A stretch of 64,000 nt of DNA from Leclercia sp. LSNIH1 (GCF_002902985.1 NZ_CP026167.1:2232001-2296000); one strand, 5' to 3'. Shown: positions 20,679-30,769, numbered from the stretch's first letter. Translations and numbers: made by a program. Notes: generated by a model not told the origin, from the sequence alone.

Positions 20679-21352
20679 TACACTGTCCTTTTCTTCAGCC
20701 AGCTGACCAACAGCGACGCGCTTAAACTAATTGCAAAATAGACCGCACCTGCGAACAGGATCATCTCAACCTGGGTACCATCGCGCTCGCCGATGGTAGA
20801 GGCGGTACGGAAGAAGTCTGCCAGGCTCAATACATAAACCAGCGAGGTATCCTGGAACAGCACGATACCCTGGGTGAGCAGCAGCGGAACCATGGCGCGG
20901 AACGCCTGCGGCAGAATGATGAGCTTCATCGACTGCCAGTGGGTCATGCCTAACGCCAGCGCAGCGCTGGACTGCCCGCGGGAGATACTCTGGATCCCGG
21001 CACGAATAATTTCTGAATAGTAGGCCGCCTCAAACATGGAGAAGGCCACCATTGCCGAGATTAAACGGATATCGGATTTCGGCGACAGGCCTAAAACGTT
21101 CTGCAGGAATCCAGGAACGATCAGATAGAACCACAGCAGCACCATCACCAGCGGGATAGAACGGAAAACGTTCACGTAAGCGGTCGCAAACCAGGCCACA
21201 GGCTTAAAGCTCGACAGACGCATTACCGCCAGCAGGGTACCCCAGACAATCCCGACAATCACCGCCGTCAGGGTGATCTTCAGCGTGATGATCAGGCCAT
21301 CGATCAGGTAGGGCATGGAGGGAACAATAGAGCTCCAGTCAAATTCGTACAT
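20678..21352 (-). CDS. gltK: Glutamate/aspartate ABC transporter permease GltK
   Basis: This is an inner-membrane permease of the polar amino-acid (HisMQ) family, 224 residues with about five hydrophobic segments. The cytoplasmic EAA-type loop ([23 protein letters not shown]) contacts GltL. One-base overlaps with gltJ upstream and gltL downstream show tight coupling. Confidence 0.97.
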   Translation of the reverse strand: MYEFDWSSIVPSMPYLIDGLIITLKITLTAVIVGIVWGTLLAVMRLSSFKPVAWFATAYVNVFRSIPLVMVLLWFYLIVPGFLQNVLGLSPKSDIRLISAMVAFSMFEAAYYSEIIRAGIQSISRGQSSAALALGMTHWQSMKLIILPQAFRAMVPLLLTQGIVLFQDTSLVYVLSLADFFRTASTIGERDGTQVEMILFAGAVYFAISLSASLLVSWLKKRTV

Positions 21353-22092
21353 TATTTGCCCCCCAGGTTGCCCGGCAGGCGAACTTTACGTTCAACCAGG
21401 TTCATCACCAGCATAATGACAGCATTAATCAATACATAGGCCAGGGTAATGGCGGTGAAGGATTCCCACGCATGGGCGGAATAATCCAGCAGTTTGCCCG
21501 CCTGCGCGGCCATATCCACCAGACCGATGGTCGAGGCGATGGCCGAGTTTTTCACCAGGTTCATCATCTCCGACGTCATCGGCGGCACAATCACGCGGTA
21601 GGCATTTGGCAGCAGGACGTAGCGGTAAGCCTGCGGCAGGGTAAGACCCATCGCCAGCGCCGCATTTTTTTGTCCACGTGGCAGAGACTGGATCGCCGCA
21701 CGCACCTGCTCGCAGACGCGGGCGGCGGTGAACAGGCCCAGACAGAGCATCGAGGAGACGAAGAACTGCACGTTTGGATCCAGTTCCGATTTGAACCACA
21801 TGCCGATATCTTCCGGCAGCAGTTCCGGGATGACCAGATACCAGGTAAAGAACTGCACGATTAACGGAACGTTACGGAACAGTTCGACGTAGCAGGTGCC
21901 AATGGAAGAGAGAAAACGGTTAGGCACGGTACGCAAAATACCGAACAACGAGCCGACAAGAAACGCAATAATCCAGGCGGTGATCGACAGCGCGACCGTG
22001 ACCTGAAAACCGCTCCACAGCCAGCCAAGATAGGTGGTGTTGCCGAACGGGGCTTGCTGCAGGAAAATGCCCCAGTTCCAGTCAATTGACAT
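21352..22092 (-). CDS. gltJ: Glutamate/aspartate ABC transporter permease GltJ
   Basis: This is the second permease subunit of GltIJKL, 246 residues as in E. coli. It is a HisMQ-family membrane protein with the EAA-type loop [23 protein letters not shown]. It pairs with GltK to form the channel. Translation starts 12 nt after the SroC terminator T-run, so readthrough of that terminator sets the level of gltJKL relative to gltI. Confidence 0.97.
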   Translation of the reverse strand: MSIDWNWGIFLQQAPFGNTTYLGWLWSGFQVTVALSITAWIIAFLVGSLFGILRTVPNRFLSSIGTCYVELFRNVPLIVQFFTWYLVIPELLPEDIGMWFKSELDPNVQFFVSSMLCLGLFTAARVCEQVRAAIQSLPRGQKNAALAMGLTLPQAYRYVLLPNAYRVIVPPMTSEMMNLVKNSAIASTIGLVDMAAQAGKLLDYSAHAWESFTAITLAYVLINAVIMLVMNLVERKVRLPGNLGGK

Positions 22093-22103
22093 AGTAAACT
22101 CCA

Positions 22104-22250
22104 GAAAAAAAAGGGTAGCAGCGCTACCCTCGAAGATTGGTGAGAAGCTTTAATATTCGCGCTGAGTGGGGAACGACCACTCAGCGTTTAGTCTGTCCGC
22201 GCTTCCCGACAATCGAGAGGGCAGGAGAACCCGCCCCTTAGTGGTTCTAA
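22104..22250 (-). ncRNA. sroC: SroC small RNA (GcvB sponge) from the gltI 3' region
   Basis: The gltI-gltJ spacer closely follows the SroC sequence known from Salmonella and E. coli, including AAGGGGCGGGTTCTCC near the gltI stop, GCTGAGTGGTCGTTCCCCAC in the middle, and TTAAAGCTTCTCACCAATC before the end. It finishes in a terminator (AGGGTAGC-AGC-GCTACCCT stem at 22112-22130, then eight Ts). In those species SroC is processed by RNase E from gltI mRNA and base-pairs with GcvB to trigger its decay. The 5' end here is inferred. Confidence 0.88.
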
Positions 22251-23159
22251 TTAGTTAAGTGCCTTGTCATTCGGTTCTTTAAACAATGCTTTCATATCGT
22301 CAGACAGTTCAAAGTTCATGTTGAGATTTTTTGGTGGGATTGGGTTTTTAAACCACTTATCGAACCATTTCTCTGCTTCACCGGAGGTCTGAACCTGAGC
22401 GATGGTGTCGTCGACGAGTTTCTTAAACTCCGCGTCGTCTTTACGCATCATGCAGCCGTAGGCCTCTTTTGATTGCGCCGTGCCAACGATTTCCCAGTTA
22501 TCCGGTTTCTTCGCTTTAGCGCGTTCACCGGCCAGCAGAGCATCGTCCATCATAAACGCGACGGCGCGGCCGCTTTCCAGAGTACGGAAAGAGTCACCGT
22601 GGTCTTTGGCGCTGATGATACGCATGTCCATTTTCTTCTCTTCATTCAGCTTGTGCAGCAGAACTTCAGAGGTCGTCCCGGAGGTCACAACCACCGCTTT
22701 GCCTTTCAGATCGGCGAAGTCTTTAATATCGCCGCCTTTTTTGGTCAGCAGACGGGTACCCACCACGAAGATGGTGTCGGAGAAGGCAGCCTGTTTCTGA
22801 CGCTCAAGGTTGTTGGTGGTGGAGCCACACTCAAAATCAAAGGTGCCGTTTTGCAGCAGTGGAATACGGTTTTGTGAAGTGATTGGGATCAGCTTCACTT
22901 CCAGATCCGGTTTGTTGAGCTTTTTCTTCACCGCGTCGACGATCGCGTTGGAGTAAGCCTGTGAGTAGCCCACGACTTTTTGCGTGTTGTCGTAGTATGA
23001 GAACGGAACAGACGATTCACGGTGGCCGACCACAATCACGCCGTTTTTCGCGATTTTTTCCAGGGTACCGCCTGCTGCCGGAGCAGCATCTTCAGCGTGA
23101 ACGACGCCTGCGGACAATCCCATCACCAGCATTGCTGTGGCCAGTTTACGTAATTGCAT
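22251..23159 (-). CDS. gltI: Glutamate/aspartate periplasmic binding protein GltI
   Basis: GltI captures glutamate and aspartate in the periplasm and delivers them to GltJK. The 302-residue protein has an N-terminal signal peptide (MQLRKLATAMLVMGLSAGVV, cut after VHA) and the family-3 solute-binding fold (VGHRESSVPFSYYD, NGTFDFECGSTTNN). The start ATG at 23159 has AGGAG 6 nt upstream; a TTG two codons earlier is inside the ribosome-site spacing. The leader carries a GcvB-type C/A-rich element. Confidence 0.97.
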   Translation of the reverse strand: MQLRKLATAMLVMGLSAGVVHAEDAAPAAGGTLEKIAKNGVIVVGHRESSVPFSYYDNTQKVVGYSQAYSNAIVDAVKKKLNKPDLEVKLIPITSQNRIPLLQNGTFDFECGSTTNNLERQKQAAFSDTIFVVGTRLLTKKGGDIKDFADLKGKAVVVTSGTTSEVLLHKLNEEKKMDMRIISAKDHGDSFRTLESGRAVAFMMDDALLAGERAKAKKPDNWEIVGTAQSKEAYGCMMRKDDAEFKKLVDDTIAQVQTSGEAEKWFDKWFKNPIPPKNLNMNFELSDDMKALFKEPNDKALN

Positions 23160-23202
23160 ATCCAACTCCTTTATTATCAGCGCCAGAGACGCATTGATAT
23201 TC

Positions 23203-23217
23203 GGTGTGATGTTGTTA
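23203..23217 (-). promoter_or_regulatory. C/A-rich GcvB target element in gltI leader
   Basis: The gltI 5' leader contains AACAACATCACACC-type C/A-rich sequence about 44 to 58 nt upstream of the start codon. In Salmonella, GcvB pairs through its G/U-rich R1 region with a C/A-rich translational enhancer of gltI at this distance. The match here is by composition and position. Confidence 0.7.
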
Positions 23218-23470
23218 TAGCTCGCGCGATACGAGTGCAGTGTTATACCTGTTTGTTAACATTTAGTTTGGCTTAATGTAAAGATTTTGCTGCGTTATTG
23301 TTTATTTTTGCGAAGCGCGCCGCACCATTCAGAGGCATAAATCTTTCGTTGCACCGTTTCGGTGCTACCGGTGAGCTACCCTGGTGCGACCGGGTTGCAC
23401 AGTAAGCCAAATCGCGTTTACGTAAATAGATAAAGCAATCGCCGTGCCAGAGTTGTGTCGCAGTGAGAAT
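23218..23470. other. Intergenic region upstream of gltI
   Basis: This stretch contains the gltI promoter region, with T-rich tracts between 23240 and 23310. It holds no open frame of note and no recognisable RNA gene. I cannot assign a firm promoter. Confidence 0.4.
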
Positions 23471-23540
23471 TGCCGGATGGCGGCTTCGCCTTACCCGGCC
23501 TGCAAGATCGTAGGCCCGGCAAGCGTAGCGCCGCCGGGCA
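23471..23540. repeat. REP/BIME element downstream of lnt
   Basis: Two palindromic units in opposite orientation (TGCCGGATGGCGGCTTCGCC and GTAGGCCCGGCAAGCGTAGC) match the enterobacterial REP consensus. They form a BIME in the lnt-gltI spacer. Confidence 0.85.
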
Positions 23541-23555
23541 AAGAGGGGGAGGGGA

Positions 23556-25094
23556 CTACTTGCGGCGCTGGCGCAGGCTCATCAGCACGGCGCCAAAACC
23601 GAACAGCGCGGTGAGGATCCACAGGGGCCAGTTGCCGGTGCGGGCGTAAGGCGTCAGCCCGGTCGTCGGCGTGACTTTTGTGGTCAGCACGTCGCGGGTG
23701 AACTGCGGCAGCATGGCCTGAATTTCACCCTGCGGACCAATCACGGCGGTAATGCCGTTGTTGGTGCTGCGCAGCAGAGGGCGCGCCAGCTCCAGGGAGC
23801 GCATCCGCGCCATCTGGAAATGCTGCCATGGGCCGATCGACTTACCGAACCAGGCATCGTTGGAGATGGTCAGCAGATAGTCGGTGTTCGGGCGGAAATT
23901 ATCCCGCACCTGCTCACCGAGGATGATCTCGTAGCAAATGGCGGCGGTCAGTAAAAAGCCGTGGGCGCTCAGCTGAGGCTGAACGTAGGCGCCCCGGCTA
24001 AAGGAGGACATCGGCAGATCGAAAAACGGTGCCAGCGGACGCAGAATCGACTCCAGCGGCACAAACTCACCAAAAGGCACCAGGTGATTCTTGTTGTAGC
24101 GGTTCGTCGACTCATAGCTGTAGGGATTGTCTTTTCCCAGCGTGATAATGGTGTTGTAAGTGTCGTAACGGTTCTGCTTGTTCAGCCGCGCGTCAACGAT
24201 CCCGGTGATCAGCGTGGAGTTTCGCGCCCGCAACAGATCGTCCATCATGGTCAGAAAACGCTGCTGGTTGATCTCCAGATCCGGGATTGCCGACTCAGGC
24301 CAGATAATCAGCTGGGATTTGCCCATCTCTTTCTGGGTGGCATCCAGATAAATTTTCAGGGTGTTGATCAACTGACCTTCATCCCATTTCAGCGACTGGG
24401 GAATATTACCCTGCACCATCGACACCTGGGTGGCGCGTTCCGGCTCAAGGGTAAACCACTGGATATAACGCAGCGGGAAAGGCAGGGCAAAAAGCACCAC
24501 AGCCATGACCAGCGCTCGCCCGTTGCGCTGCACCAACGCCAGCACCAGCAGGCCGCTTACCACCATCAGCAGGAAGTTGATCGCCTCGACGCCCATCACC
24601 GGCGCCAGGCCCTTTAGCGGGCCATCTATCTGGCTGTAGCCGAACTGCAGCCACGGAAAGCCGGTCAGCACCCAGCCGCGCAGGAACTCGGTAATTTGCC
24701 AGACCACCGGGGCGGCAATCGCCACCCGCAGCCAGCTGGTTTTTGGCCACAAGCGGGAGAGGATCCCGGCAAACAGACCCGTGTAGAGCGAGAGGTACGC
24801 CGCCAGCAGCACCACGAGGAAAACATTCACCGGGCCTGGCATGCCGCCAAACTGGGCAATACTGACGTAAACCCAGTTAATACCGGAGCCAAACAGGCCC
24901 AGCCCCCAGAAATAGCCAATCGCCGCCGCCTGAACAGGGCGTCGGTTAAGGGTCAGCCCCTGGAGTCCCATCAGAGAAAGGAGGGCCGCTGGCCAGAAGT
25001 CATAAGGGGAAAAAGCCAGCGTACCGCTGGCTCCGAGGATCAGCGCCAGCAGCAGACGCGTGCGCTGGCGTTCAAGCAAGGGGGCAAATGCCAT
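23556..25094 (-). CDS. lnt: Apolipoprotein N-acyltransferase Lnt
   Basis: Lnt adds the third acyl chain to the N-terminal Cys of lipoproteins in the inner membrane, which lets LolCDE sort them to the outer membrane. The 512-residue protein (E. coli length) has about six N-terminal membrane helices and a periplasmic nitrilase-like domain. The catalytic triad residues are visible as Glu in WPESAIPD, Lys in [11 protein letters not shown] and Cys in [10 protein letters not shown] final membrane helix precedes the basic tail RQRRK. The start lies 5 nt past the corC stop. Confidence 0.97.
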   Translation of the reverse strand: MAFAPLLERQRTRLLLALILGASGTLAFSPYDFWPAALLSLMGLQGLTLNRRPVQAAAIGYFWGLGLFGSGINWVYVSIAQFGGMPGPVNVFLVVLLAAYLSLYTGLFAGILSRLWPKTSWLRVAIAAPVVWQITEFLRGWVLTGFPWLQFGYSQIDGPLKGLAPVMGVEAINFLLMVVSGLLVLALVQRNGRALVMAVVLFALPFPLRYIQWFTLEPERATQVSMVQGNIPQSLKWDEGQLINTLKIYLDATQKEMGKSQLIIWPESAIPDLEINQQRFLTMMDDLLRARNSTLITGIVDARLNKQNRYDTYNTIITLGKDNPYSYESTNRYNKNHLVPFGEFVPLESILRPLAPFFDLPMSSFSRGAYVQPQLSAHGFLLTAAICYEIILGEQVRDNFRPNTDYLLTISNDAWFGKSIGPWQHFQMARMRSLELARPLLRSTNNGITAVIGPQGEIQAMLPQFTRDVLTTKVTPTTGLTPYARTGNWPLWILTALFGFGAVLMSLRQRRK

Positions 25095-25099
25095 TTAAA

Positions 25100-25978
25100 T
25101 CAATCATCCAGTGTGGGTTGCGGAGCATTGTCCGGCATTCTGACATGAACCTGAATAATACGTCGACTGTCGGCCATCGCCACCTTGAACTGATAGCCGT
25201 CAATTTCCACGGTTTCGCCACGCGCCGGCAGGTGACCAAACGCCTGCATCACCAGCCCGCCGATGGTATCTACCTCTTCGTCGCTGAAATGCGTGCCGAA
25301 GGTGTCATTGAAATCTTCGATTGGGGCGAGCGCACGCACGGTCCAGGTGTGGCGGCTCAACTGACGGAAGTCGATATCCTCTTCTTCGTCATATTCATCT
25401 TCAATTTCGCCAACAATCAGCTCAAGAATATCTTCGATGGTGACCAGGCCCGAAACACCGCCAAATTCATCGATAACAATCGCCATGTGGTAGCGCTGAG
25501 AGCGGAACTCTTTCAGCATGCGATCGACCCGCTTACTTTCCGGGACCACTACCGCCTGACGTAACACTTTTTCCATGCTGAAGGCTTCGGCATCGCTGCG
25601 CATAAACGGCAGCAGATCCTTGGCCATCAAAATTCCTTCAATGTGGTCTTTGTCTTCGCTGATCACCGGGAAACGTGAGTGAGCGGATTCGATAATGACA
25701 TCGAGGCACTCATCCAGGGTCTGGTTGCGTTTCAGGGTAATCATCTGCGAACGGGGGATCATGATATCGCGAACGCGCTGGTCGGCGATGTCCATTACCC
25801 CTTCAAGCATCTCGCGCGTATCTTCATCGATAAGCTCGTTCTGCCCGGAGTCACGGATAAGCTCCAGAAGGTCATCACGGTTTTTAGGTTCACCGTGGAA
25901 CAGCTGGCTCAGAAGGAGGGAGAAAAATCCTTTTTTGCTGTTTGGTGTGTCGCTACTGTGTGAATTGTCGTCGCTCAT
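25100..25978 (-). CDS. corC: CorC/YbeX, CBS-domain magnesium and cobalt homeostasis protein
   Basis: This 292-residue cytoplasmic protein has two CBS domains (about residues 70-190; segments [11 protein letters not shown] and [25 protein letters not shown]) and a C-terminal CorC/HlyC transporter-associated domain. In Salmonella, CorC was linked to Mg/Co efflux with CorA, and recent work ties YbeX to ribosome metabolism. The N-terminus is charged and polar ([17 protein letters not shown]). It sits between ybeY and lnt, as in the E. coli ybeZYX-lnt operon. Confidence 0.95.
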   Translation of the reverse strand: MSDDNSHSSDTPNSKKGFFSLLLSQLFHGEPKNRDDLLELIRDSGQNELIDEDTREMLEGVMDIADQRVRDIMIPRSQMITLKRNQTLDECLDVIIESAHSRFPVISEDKDHIEGILMAKDLLPFMRSDAEAFSMEKVLRQAVVVPESKRVDRMLKEFRSQRYHMAIVIDEFGGVSGLVTIEDILELIVGEIEDEYDEEEDIDFRQLSRHTWTVRALAPIEDFNDTFGTHFSDEEVDTIGGLVMQAFGHLPARGETVEIDGYQFKVAMADSRRIIQVHVRMPDNAPQPTLDD

Positions 25979-26082
25979 GGCGTTTGTTAAGGGTTCTCAT
26001 GTTGGTCTGTTGACTGCCGTCGCGGACTTTTGTCATACGCAACGGCACATTATGCCAGTAAGGCGCAAACGCGCCCTACAGA

Positions 26083-26550
26083 CTACTCTTTCTCGGCAAT
26101 GTACGGATCCTCATAGCCCAGAGCAAGCATTATCTCTGTCTCAAGGGATTCCATCTCTTCCGCTTCGTCATCTTCAATGTGGTCGTAGCCCAGCAGATGC
26201 AGGCTGCCGTGCACCACCATGTGCGCCCAGTGGGCCTCGAGGGGCTTCTGCTGCTCCTTCGCTTCCTGCTCAACCACCTGGCGGCAGATGATCAGATCGC
26301 CAAGCAGCGGCATTTCGATACCCGGTGGGGCTTCGAACGGGAAAGAGAGCACGTTGGTCGGCTTATCTTTCCCGCGGTAGGTCAGGTTCAGGTCGTGGCT
26401 TTCTGCTTCATCCACCAGGCGAATCGTGACTTCTGACTCCTCCTGAAACTGCGGGATGACGGCATTCAGCCACGCCTGGAACTGGCTCTCTTCCGGCAGG
26501 CCGGCGTTATCTTCACAGGCCAGCTGTAAATCGAGGATCACCTGACTCAT
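26083..26550 (-). CDS. ybeY: Endoribonuclease YbeY
   Basis: YbeY is a zinc-dependent RNase needed for 16S rRNA 3'-end maturation and ribosome quality control. The 155-residue protein carries the metal motif [11 protein letters not shown] and the conserved [19 protein letters not shown] segment. Its start codon overlaps the ybeZ stop by four bases. About 100 bp separate it from corC, more than elsewhere in this operon. Confidence 0.97.
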   Translation of the reverse strand: MSQVILDLQLACEDNAGLPEESQFQAWLNAVIPQFQEESEVTIRLVDEAESHDLNLTYRGKDKPTNVLSFPFEAPPGIEMPLLGDLIICRQVVEQEAKEQQKPLEAHWAHMVVHGSLHLLGYDHIEDDEAEEMESLETEIMLALGYEDPYIAEKE

Positions 26551-27593
26551 TTCTGCTCTTGCTCCTGGGCTTCGCGTTTACGTTCCGCGGCCTGTTCTGC
26601 TTTACGTTTTTGATCTGCGGCTTCCCACGCTTCATACGCCGTGACGATGCGGGCAACCACCGGGTGGCGCACCACGTCTTCACTGTGGAAGAAGTTGAAG
26701 CTGATTTCGTCCACTTCGGACAGGACTTCAATAGCGTGACGCAGACCCGACTTGGTGCTGCGTGGCAGGTCGACCTGGGTGATATCGCCGGTGATCACCG
26801 CTTTGGAGTTAAAGCCAATACGGGTCAGGAACATCTTCATCTGTTCGATGGTGGTGTTCTGGCTCTCATCCAGGATGATGAACGCGTCGTTCAGGGTACG
26901 GCCACGCATATAGGCCAGCGGAGCCACTTCGATGACGTTACGTTCAATCAGTTTTTCGACCTTCTCAAAGCCAAGCATCTCAAACAGCGCATCGTACAGC
27001 GGGCGCAGGTAAGGATCGACCTTCTGGCTCAGGTCACCAGGCAGGAAGCCCAGCTTCTCGCCCGCTTCAACGGCCGGACGGGTGAGCAGAATGCGGCGGA
27101 TCTCCTGGCGCTCAAGGGCATCCACGGCAGCAGCCACCGCAAGGTAGGTTTTACCAGTACCTGCCGGGCCGACACCGAAGGTGATGTCATGATCGAGGAT
27201 ATTGGCGATGTACTGCGCCTGGTTTGGCGTGCGCGGCTTAATGACGCCACGCTTGGTCTGAATGTGGATAGCCTTGCCGAATTCCGGCACGCTCTCCGCG
27301 CTCTGCTCCAGCACTCGCGATTCTTTGATCGCCAGATGGATCTGTTCCGGCTCAATATCCTGAGTTTCACCGCGCATCGGCGCGGTATCAACGTACAGAC
27401 TACGGAGAATATCCGCAGCGGCATTGACGCAAATGGCGCGTCCGGTGAGTTTGAACTGGTTATCGCGACGATTAATCTCGATACCCAGACGTCGCTCCAG
27501 ATGTTTGATGTTGTCATCAAACGGCCCGCACAGGCTCAGCAGGCGAGCGTTGTCTGCTGGCTCAAGGGTAATTTCACGTGTGTCTATATTCAA
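26547..27593 (-). CDS. ybeZ: PhoH-like ATPase YbeZ
   Basis: YbeZ is a PhoH-family P-loop ATPase that works with YbeY, and it is heat-inducible in E. coli. The 348-residue protein has an N-terminal KH-like region, Walker A GPAGTGKT near residue 145, and Walker [11 protein letters not shown]. The tail is rich in Lys, Glu, Ala and Gln and likely coiled ([20 protein letters not shown]). A sigma-32-like promoter lies upstream, partly against the miaB terminator. Confidence 0.96.
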   Translation of the reverse strand: MNIDTREITLEPADNARLLSLCGPFDDNIKHLERRLGIEINRRDNQFKLTGRAICVNAAADILRSLYVDTAPMRGETQDIEPEQIHLAIKESRVLEQSAESVPEFGKAIHIQTKRGVIKPRTPNQAQYIANILDHDITFGVGPAGTGKTYLAVAAAVDALERQEIRRILLTRPAVEAGEKLGFLPGDLSQKVDPYLRPLYDALFEMLGFEKVEKLIERNVIEVAPLAYMRGRTLNDAFIILDESQNTTIEQMKMFLTRIGFNSKAVITGDITQVDLPRSTKSGLRHAIEVLSEVDEISFNFFHSEDVVRHPVVARIVTAYEAWEAADQKRKAEQAAERKREAQEQEQK

Positions 27594-27687
27594 ACCGTTC
27601 CTCTTAATGTCTCGGGTGTCATAGGGCAGTGGGTCTGTCTTATGAAAGTATTCACGCCACGGAATAAAGGCGCAAGCATTGCGAAGG

Positions 27688-27716
27688 ATATGGGGGAGAG
27701 CAGGGGGAAATACAAG
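27688..27716 (-). promoter_or_regulatory. Sigma-32-type promoter of ybeZYX-lnt
   Basis: On the minus strand CTTGTAT (27716-27710) and CCCCATAT (27695-27688) are spaced by 14 bp. This resembles the heat-shock consensus CTTGAAA / CCCCATNT. It lies about 95 bp upstream of ybeZ, which is a known RpoH target in E. coli. Confidence 0.7.
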
Positions 27717-27737
27717 GCCTGTCAGAAACGACAGGCC
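27716..27737 (-). terminator. Rho-independent terminator after miaB
   Basis: A perfect 8-bp stem (GGCCTGTC / GACAGGCC) with a 6-nt loop is followed by TTGTATTT on the minus strand. Its last base is also the first base of the sigma-32 -35 element, so the T-rich tail coincides with that element. Confidence 0.75.
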
Positions 27738-27743
27738 GAAGGA

Positions 27744-29174
27744 TCACGGCTGATAAACGCTGACGCCGAGATCGTTTTCTTTACGGGTACGGGCAATCAC
27801 CGATTCCGGCGACTGGGCGACGCGCAGGCCCATTTCATCTTCGGTGCGCACCAGTTTGCCACGCAGGGAGTTGGTCAGCACCTCGAGGATCTCAATATCG
27901 ACGAACTTGCCCACCAGATCCGGCGTACCTTCGAAGTTCACCACGCGGTTGTTCTCCGTACGGCCAGAGAGCTCCATGATGCTCTTACGTGAAGTGCCTT
28001 CTACCAGTACACGCTGCACGGTGCCGAGCATCCGGCGGCTCCAGGCGTTGGCCTGCTGGTTAATGCGATCCTGCAGAATATAGAGACGCTGCTTTTTCAC
28101 CTCTTCCGGCACGTCGTCAACCATATCGGCGGCAGGCGTCCCTGGACGCGCCGAGAAGATGAAGCTGTAACTCACGTCGAAGTTCACATCACCAATCACC
28201 TTCATGGTGCGTTCAAAATCGTCGTCCGTTTCCCCCGGGAAGCCGACGATGAAGTCAGAGCTTATCTGAATATCCGGGCGCGCTTCACGCAGCTTGCGGA
28301 TAATCGCTTTATATTCCAGCACGGTGTGGGTGCGGCCCATCAGGTTCAGTACGCGGTCAGAACCACACTGGATCGGCAGATGCAGGAAGCTCACCAGCTC
28401 TGGCGTATCGCGGTAAACCTCGATGATGTCATCGGTAAATTCGATCGGGTGGCTGGTGGTAAAGCGGATGCGGTCGATACCGTCAATCGCCGCCACCAGA
28501 CGCAGCAGTTCAGCAAACGAGCCGGTGCTGCCGTCATAGTTCTCGCCGCGCCAGGCGTTAACGTTCTGCCCGAGCAGGTTCACTTCGCGCACACCCTGTG
28601 CCGCCAGTTGGGCGATCTCAAACAGGATGTCGTCGCAAGGACGGCTGACTTCTTCGCCGCGGGTATAAGGCACCACGCAGTAGGTGCAGTATTTATTGCA
28701 GCCTTCCATGATGGAGACGAAGGCGGTCGGGCCATCTGCGCGCGGTTCCGGCAGACGGTCAAATTTTTCGATTTCCGGGAAGCTGACGTCAATAATCGCC
28801 TTGCGATTACCGCTTCCGCGTACGGCGTTGATCATCTCCGGCAGACGGTGCAGGGTCTGCGGACCAAAAATAATGTCGACGTAGTGGGCGCGCTGACGAA
28901 TCAGCTTCCCTTCTTGCGAGGCAACACAACCGCCGACGCCGATGATGATATCCGGGTTTTTCTGCTTGAGGAGCTTCCAGCGACCTAACTGGTGAAAGAC
29001 TTTTTCCTGCGCCTTCTCACGGATTGAGCAGGTATTCAGCAGCAGCACATCTGCCTCTTCCGCCACGTCGGTGAGTTGATACCCATGGGTGGCATCCAGC
29101 AGATCGGCCATCTTGGATGAATCGTATTCGTTCATCTGACAGCCCCAGGTTTTAATATGGAGTTTTTTTGTCAT
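27744..29174 (-). CDS. miaB: tRNA-2-methylthio-N6-isopentenyladenosine37 methylthiotransferase MiaB
   Basis: MiaB is a radical SAM enzyme with two [4Fe-4S] clusters that adds a methylthio group at C2 of i6A37 in tRNAs reading U-starting codons. The 476-residue protein has the N-terminal MTTase domain with cluster cysteines ([32 protein letters not shown]). The radical SAM motif is CNKYCTYC, and a C-terminal TRAM domain follows. The start ATG at 29174 ([12 protein letters not shown]) is the E. coli start; ATG at 29186 is an in-frame alternative. It diverges from ubiF. Confidence 0.96.
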   Translation of the reverse strand: MTKKLHIKTWGCQMNEYDSSKMADLLDATHGYQLTDVAEEADVLLLNTCSIREKAQEKVFHQLGRWKLLKQKNPDIIIGVGGCVASQEGKLIRQRAHYVDIIFGPQTLHRLPEMINAVRGSGNRKAIIDVSFPEIEKFDRLPEPRADGPTAFVSIMEGCNKYCTYCVVPYTRGEEVSRPCDDILFEIAQLAAQGVREVNLLGQNVNAWRGENYDGSTGSFAELLRLVAAIDGIDRIRFTTSHPIEFTDDIIEVYRDTPELVSFLHLPIQCGSDRVLNLMGRTHTVLEYKAIIRKLREARPDIQISSDFIVGFPGETDDDFERTMKVIGDVNFDVSYSFIFSARPGTPAADMVDDVPEEVKKQRLYILQDRINQQANAWSRRMLGTVQRVLVEGTSRKSIMELSGRTENNRVVNFEGTPDLVGKFVDIEILEVLTNSLRGKLVRTEDEMGLRVAQSPESVIARTRKENDLGVSVYQP

Positions 29175-29304
29175 CGACTTGCTCATGCTCAGGATTGCAG
29201 GGCGCGTATTGTAATGCTTTGGTGCGGTTGTGACCAGTATGAAGGTTGTCAGCCTCAAGGCCAAAAAAATCCGGTAAACTTAGGAGATTATCAAATAAGG
29301 ACAA

Positions 29305-30486
29305 ATGACCATGACTATCCAACAAGCCGGGATCGCCGTCGTCGGCGGCGGTATGGTCGGCGGGGCGCTGGCGCTGGGGCTGGCGCAACACGGGTTCGAC
29401 GTAACCGTTATCGAACAGGCGCCACCTGCTGCTTTTGACGCGTCACAGCAGCCGGATGTACGCATTTCGGCGATCAGCGCCGCGTCAGTTGATCTGCTTC
29501 GTGGGCTGGGGGTATGGGATGCGGTGCTGGCCATGCGCGCGCATCCGTATCGTCGCCTGGAGACCTGGGAGTGGGAAAACGCCCACGTGGTGTTTGACGC
29601 CGCGGAGCTGAAACTTCCGCTGCTGGGTTACATGGTTGAAAATAGGGTGCTGCAACAGGCGCTCTGGCAGGCGCTGGAGGCGCATCCGCAGGTGACGCTG
29701 CGCGTTCCTGCGTCGGTGAAGGCGCTCCACCGCCACAACGATCAGCATTTGATTGAGCTGGATAATGGCGAGCAGCTGGCGGTGAAACTGCTGGTTGGGG
29801 CCGACGGCGCAAATTCCCGGGTGCGCGAGCTGGCCGGGATCGGCATTCACGCCTGGCAATATCAGCAATCCTGCATGCTGATCACCGTCGCCTGTGAGAA
29901 CGATCCGGGTGACAGCACCTGGCAGCATTTCACCCCGAACGGTCCGCACGCGTTTTTACCGCTGTTTGACCGTTGGGCATCCCTGGTGTGGTATGACACC
30001 CCCGCGCGGATCCGCCAGCTGCAGGGGCTCTCTATGGAACAGCTGCAGCGCGAAATCGCCCACCATTTCCCGCCGCGTCTGGGTAAGGTCACGCCGGTCG
30101 CCGCAGGGGCATTCCCCCTGACGCGTCGTCATGCGCTGAAGTATGCCCGCGAAGGGCTGGCGCTGGTCGGCGATGCGGCGCATACCATTCATCCGCTGGC
30201 GGGGCAGGGGGTTAACCTGGGCTATCGCGACGTCGAAGCGCTGATAGATGTACTCAGTAATGCCCGCAGCCACGGCGAAGCCTGGGCCAGCCATCAGGTG
30301 CTTAAGCGTTATCAGACGCGACGGATGGCAGATAACTTCATTATGCAGTCCGGGATGGATCTCTTTTACGCCGGGTTCAGCAACGATCTCGGGCCGCTGC
30401 GCATCCTGCGTAATGTGGGATTGATGGCGGCACAGCGCGCCGGTGGACTGAAACGTCAGGCGCTGAAGTACGCCTTAGGGCTCTAG
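29305..30486 (+). CDS. ubiF: 3-demethoxyubiquinol 3-hydroxylase UbiF
   Basis: UbiF is a flavin monooxygenase that performs the last ring hydroxylation of aerobic ubiquinone synthesis. The 393-residue protein has the N-terminal FAD-binding motif GGGMVGGALALGLAQHG and the second FAD signature LVGDAAHTIHPLAGQGVNLG. It ends LKRQALKYALGL, as in E. coli. AAGG lies just before ATG 29305; ATG 29311 is an alternative two codons later. The tRNA operon follows downstream on the other strand. Confidence 0.96.
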   Translation: MTMTIQQAGIAVVGGGMVGGALALGLAQHGFDVTVIEQAPPAAFDASQQPDVRISAISAASVDLLRGLGVWDAVLAMRAHPYRRLETWEWENAHVVFDAAELKLPLLGYMVENRVLQQALWQALEAHPQVTLRVPASVKALHRHNDQHLIELDNGEQLAVKLLVGADGANSRVRELAGIGIHAWQYQQSCMLITVACENDPGDSTWQHFTPNGPHAFLPLFDRWASLVWYDTPARIRQLQGLSMEQLQREIAHHFPPRLGKVTPVAAGAFPLTRRHALKYAREGLALVGDAAHTIHPLAGQGVNLGYRDVEALIDVLSNARSHGEAWASHQVLKRYQTRRMADNFIMQSGMDLFYAGFSNDLGPLRILRNVGLMAAQRAGGLKRQALKYALGL

Positions 30487-30497
30487 ACATTCCCTGG

Positions 30498-30525
30498 GCC
30501 GGGTAAGGCGAAGCCGCCACCCGGC
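30498..30525. repeat. Single REP element after ubiF
   Basis: A palindromic unit beginning GCCGGGTAAGGCGAAGCC and closing with CCGGC matches the enterobacterial REP consensus, 12 nt past the ubiF stop. Confidence 0.75.
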
Positions 30526-30552
30526 TTGTTCAGTCTGGAAACGTAGAAAAGC

Positions 30553-30578
30553 AAAAAGCTCGCCGAAGCGAGCTTTTT
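30553..30578. terminator. Bidirectional terminator between ubiF and the tRNA operon
   Basis: An 11-bp stem (AAAAAGCTCGC / GCGAGCTTTTT) with a CGAA tetraloop has A- and T-runs on the two sides. It can stop both ubiF and the minus-strand tRNA transcript. Confidence 0.92.
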
Positions 30579-30583
30579 TTATG

Positions 30584-30658
30584 TGGCTGGGGTGCAGGGA
30601 TTCGAACCCCGGAATGCTGGTATCAGAAACCAGAGCCTTACCGCTTGGCGACACCCCA
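30584..30658 (-). tRNA. glnX: tRNA-Gln(CTG), divergent copy
   Basis: This is a 75-nt cloverleaf with an encoded CCA and anticodon loop TTCTGAT. It occupies the glnX position, last in the operon. Compared with the sister Gln(CTG) gene at 30695 it differs at ten positions. Stems stay paired: acceptor G7-C66, anticodon stem CTGGT/ACCAG, and T stem CGGGG/CCCTG with one G-U. In E. coli glnV and glnX are identical, so the divergence is unusual. Confidence 0.95.
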
Positions 30659-30694
30659 ATTGCGTTAAACAAATAGCTTAACGACTTTTTAAAT

Positions 30695-30769
30695 TGGCTG
30701 GGGTACGAGGATTCGAACCTCGGAATGCCGGAATCAGAATCCGGTGCCTTACCGCTTGGCGATACCCCA
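30695..30769 (-). tRNA. glnV: tRNA-Gln(CTG)
   Basis: This is a 75-nt tRNA with encoded CCA, anticodon CTG, anticodon stem CCGGA/TCCGG and T stem CGAGG/CCTCG. By sequence it matches the E. coli glnV/glnX tRNA. Confidence 0.97.

Noticed and set aside
26559..27992. 477-codon plus-strand frame across ybeZ and the miaB end
   Set aside because: It is antisense to two well-supported genes and crosses a terminator and promoter; it has no domain match.
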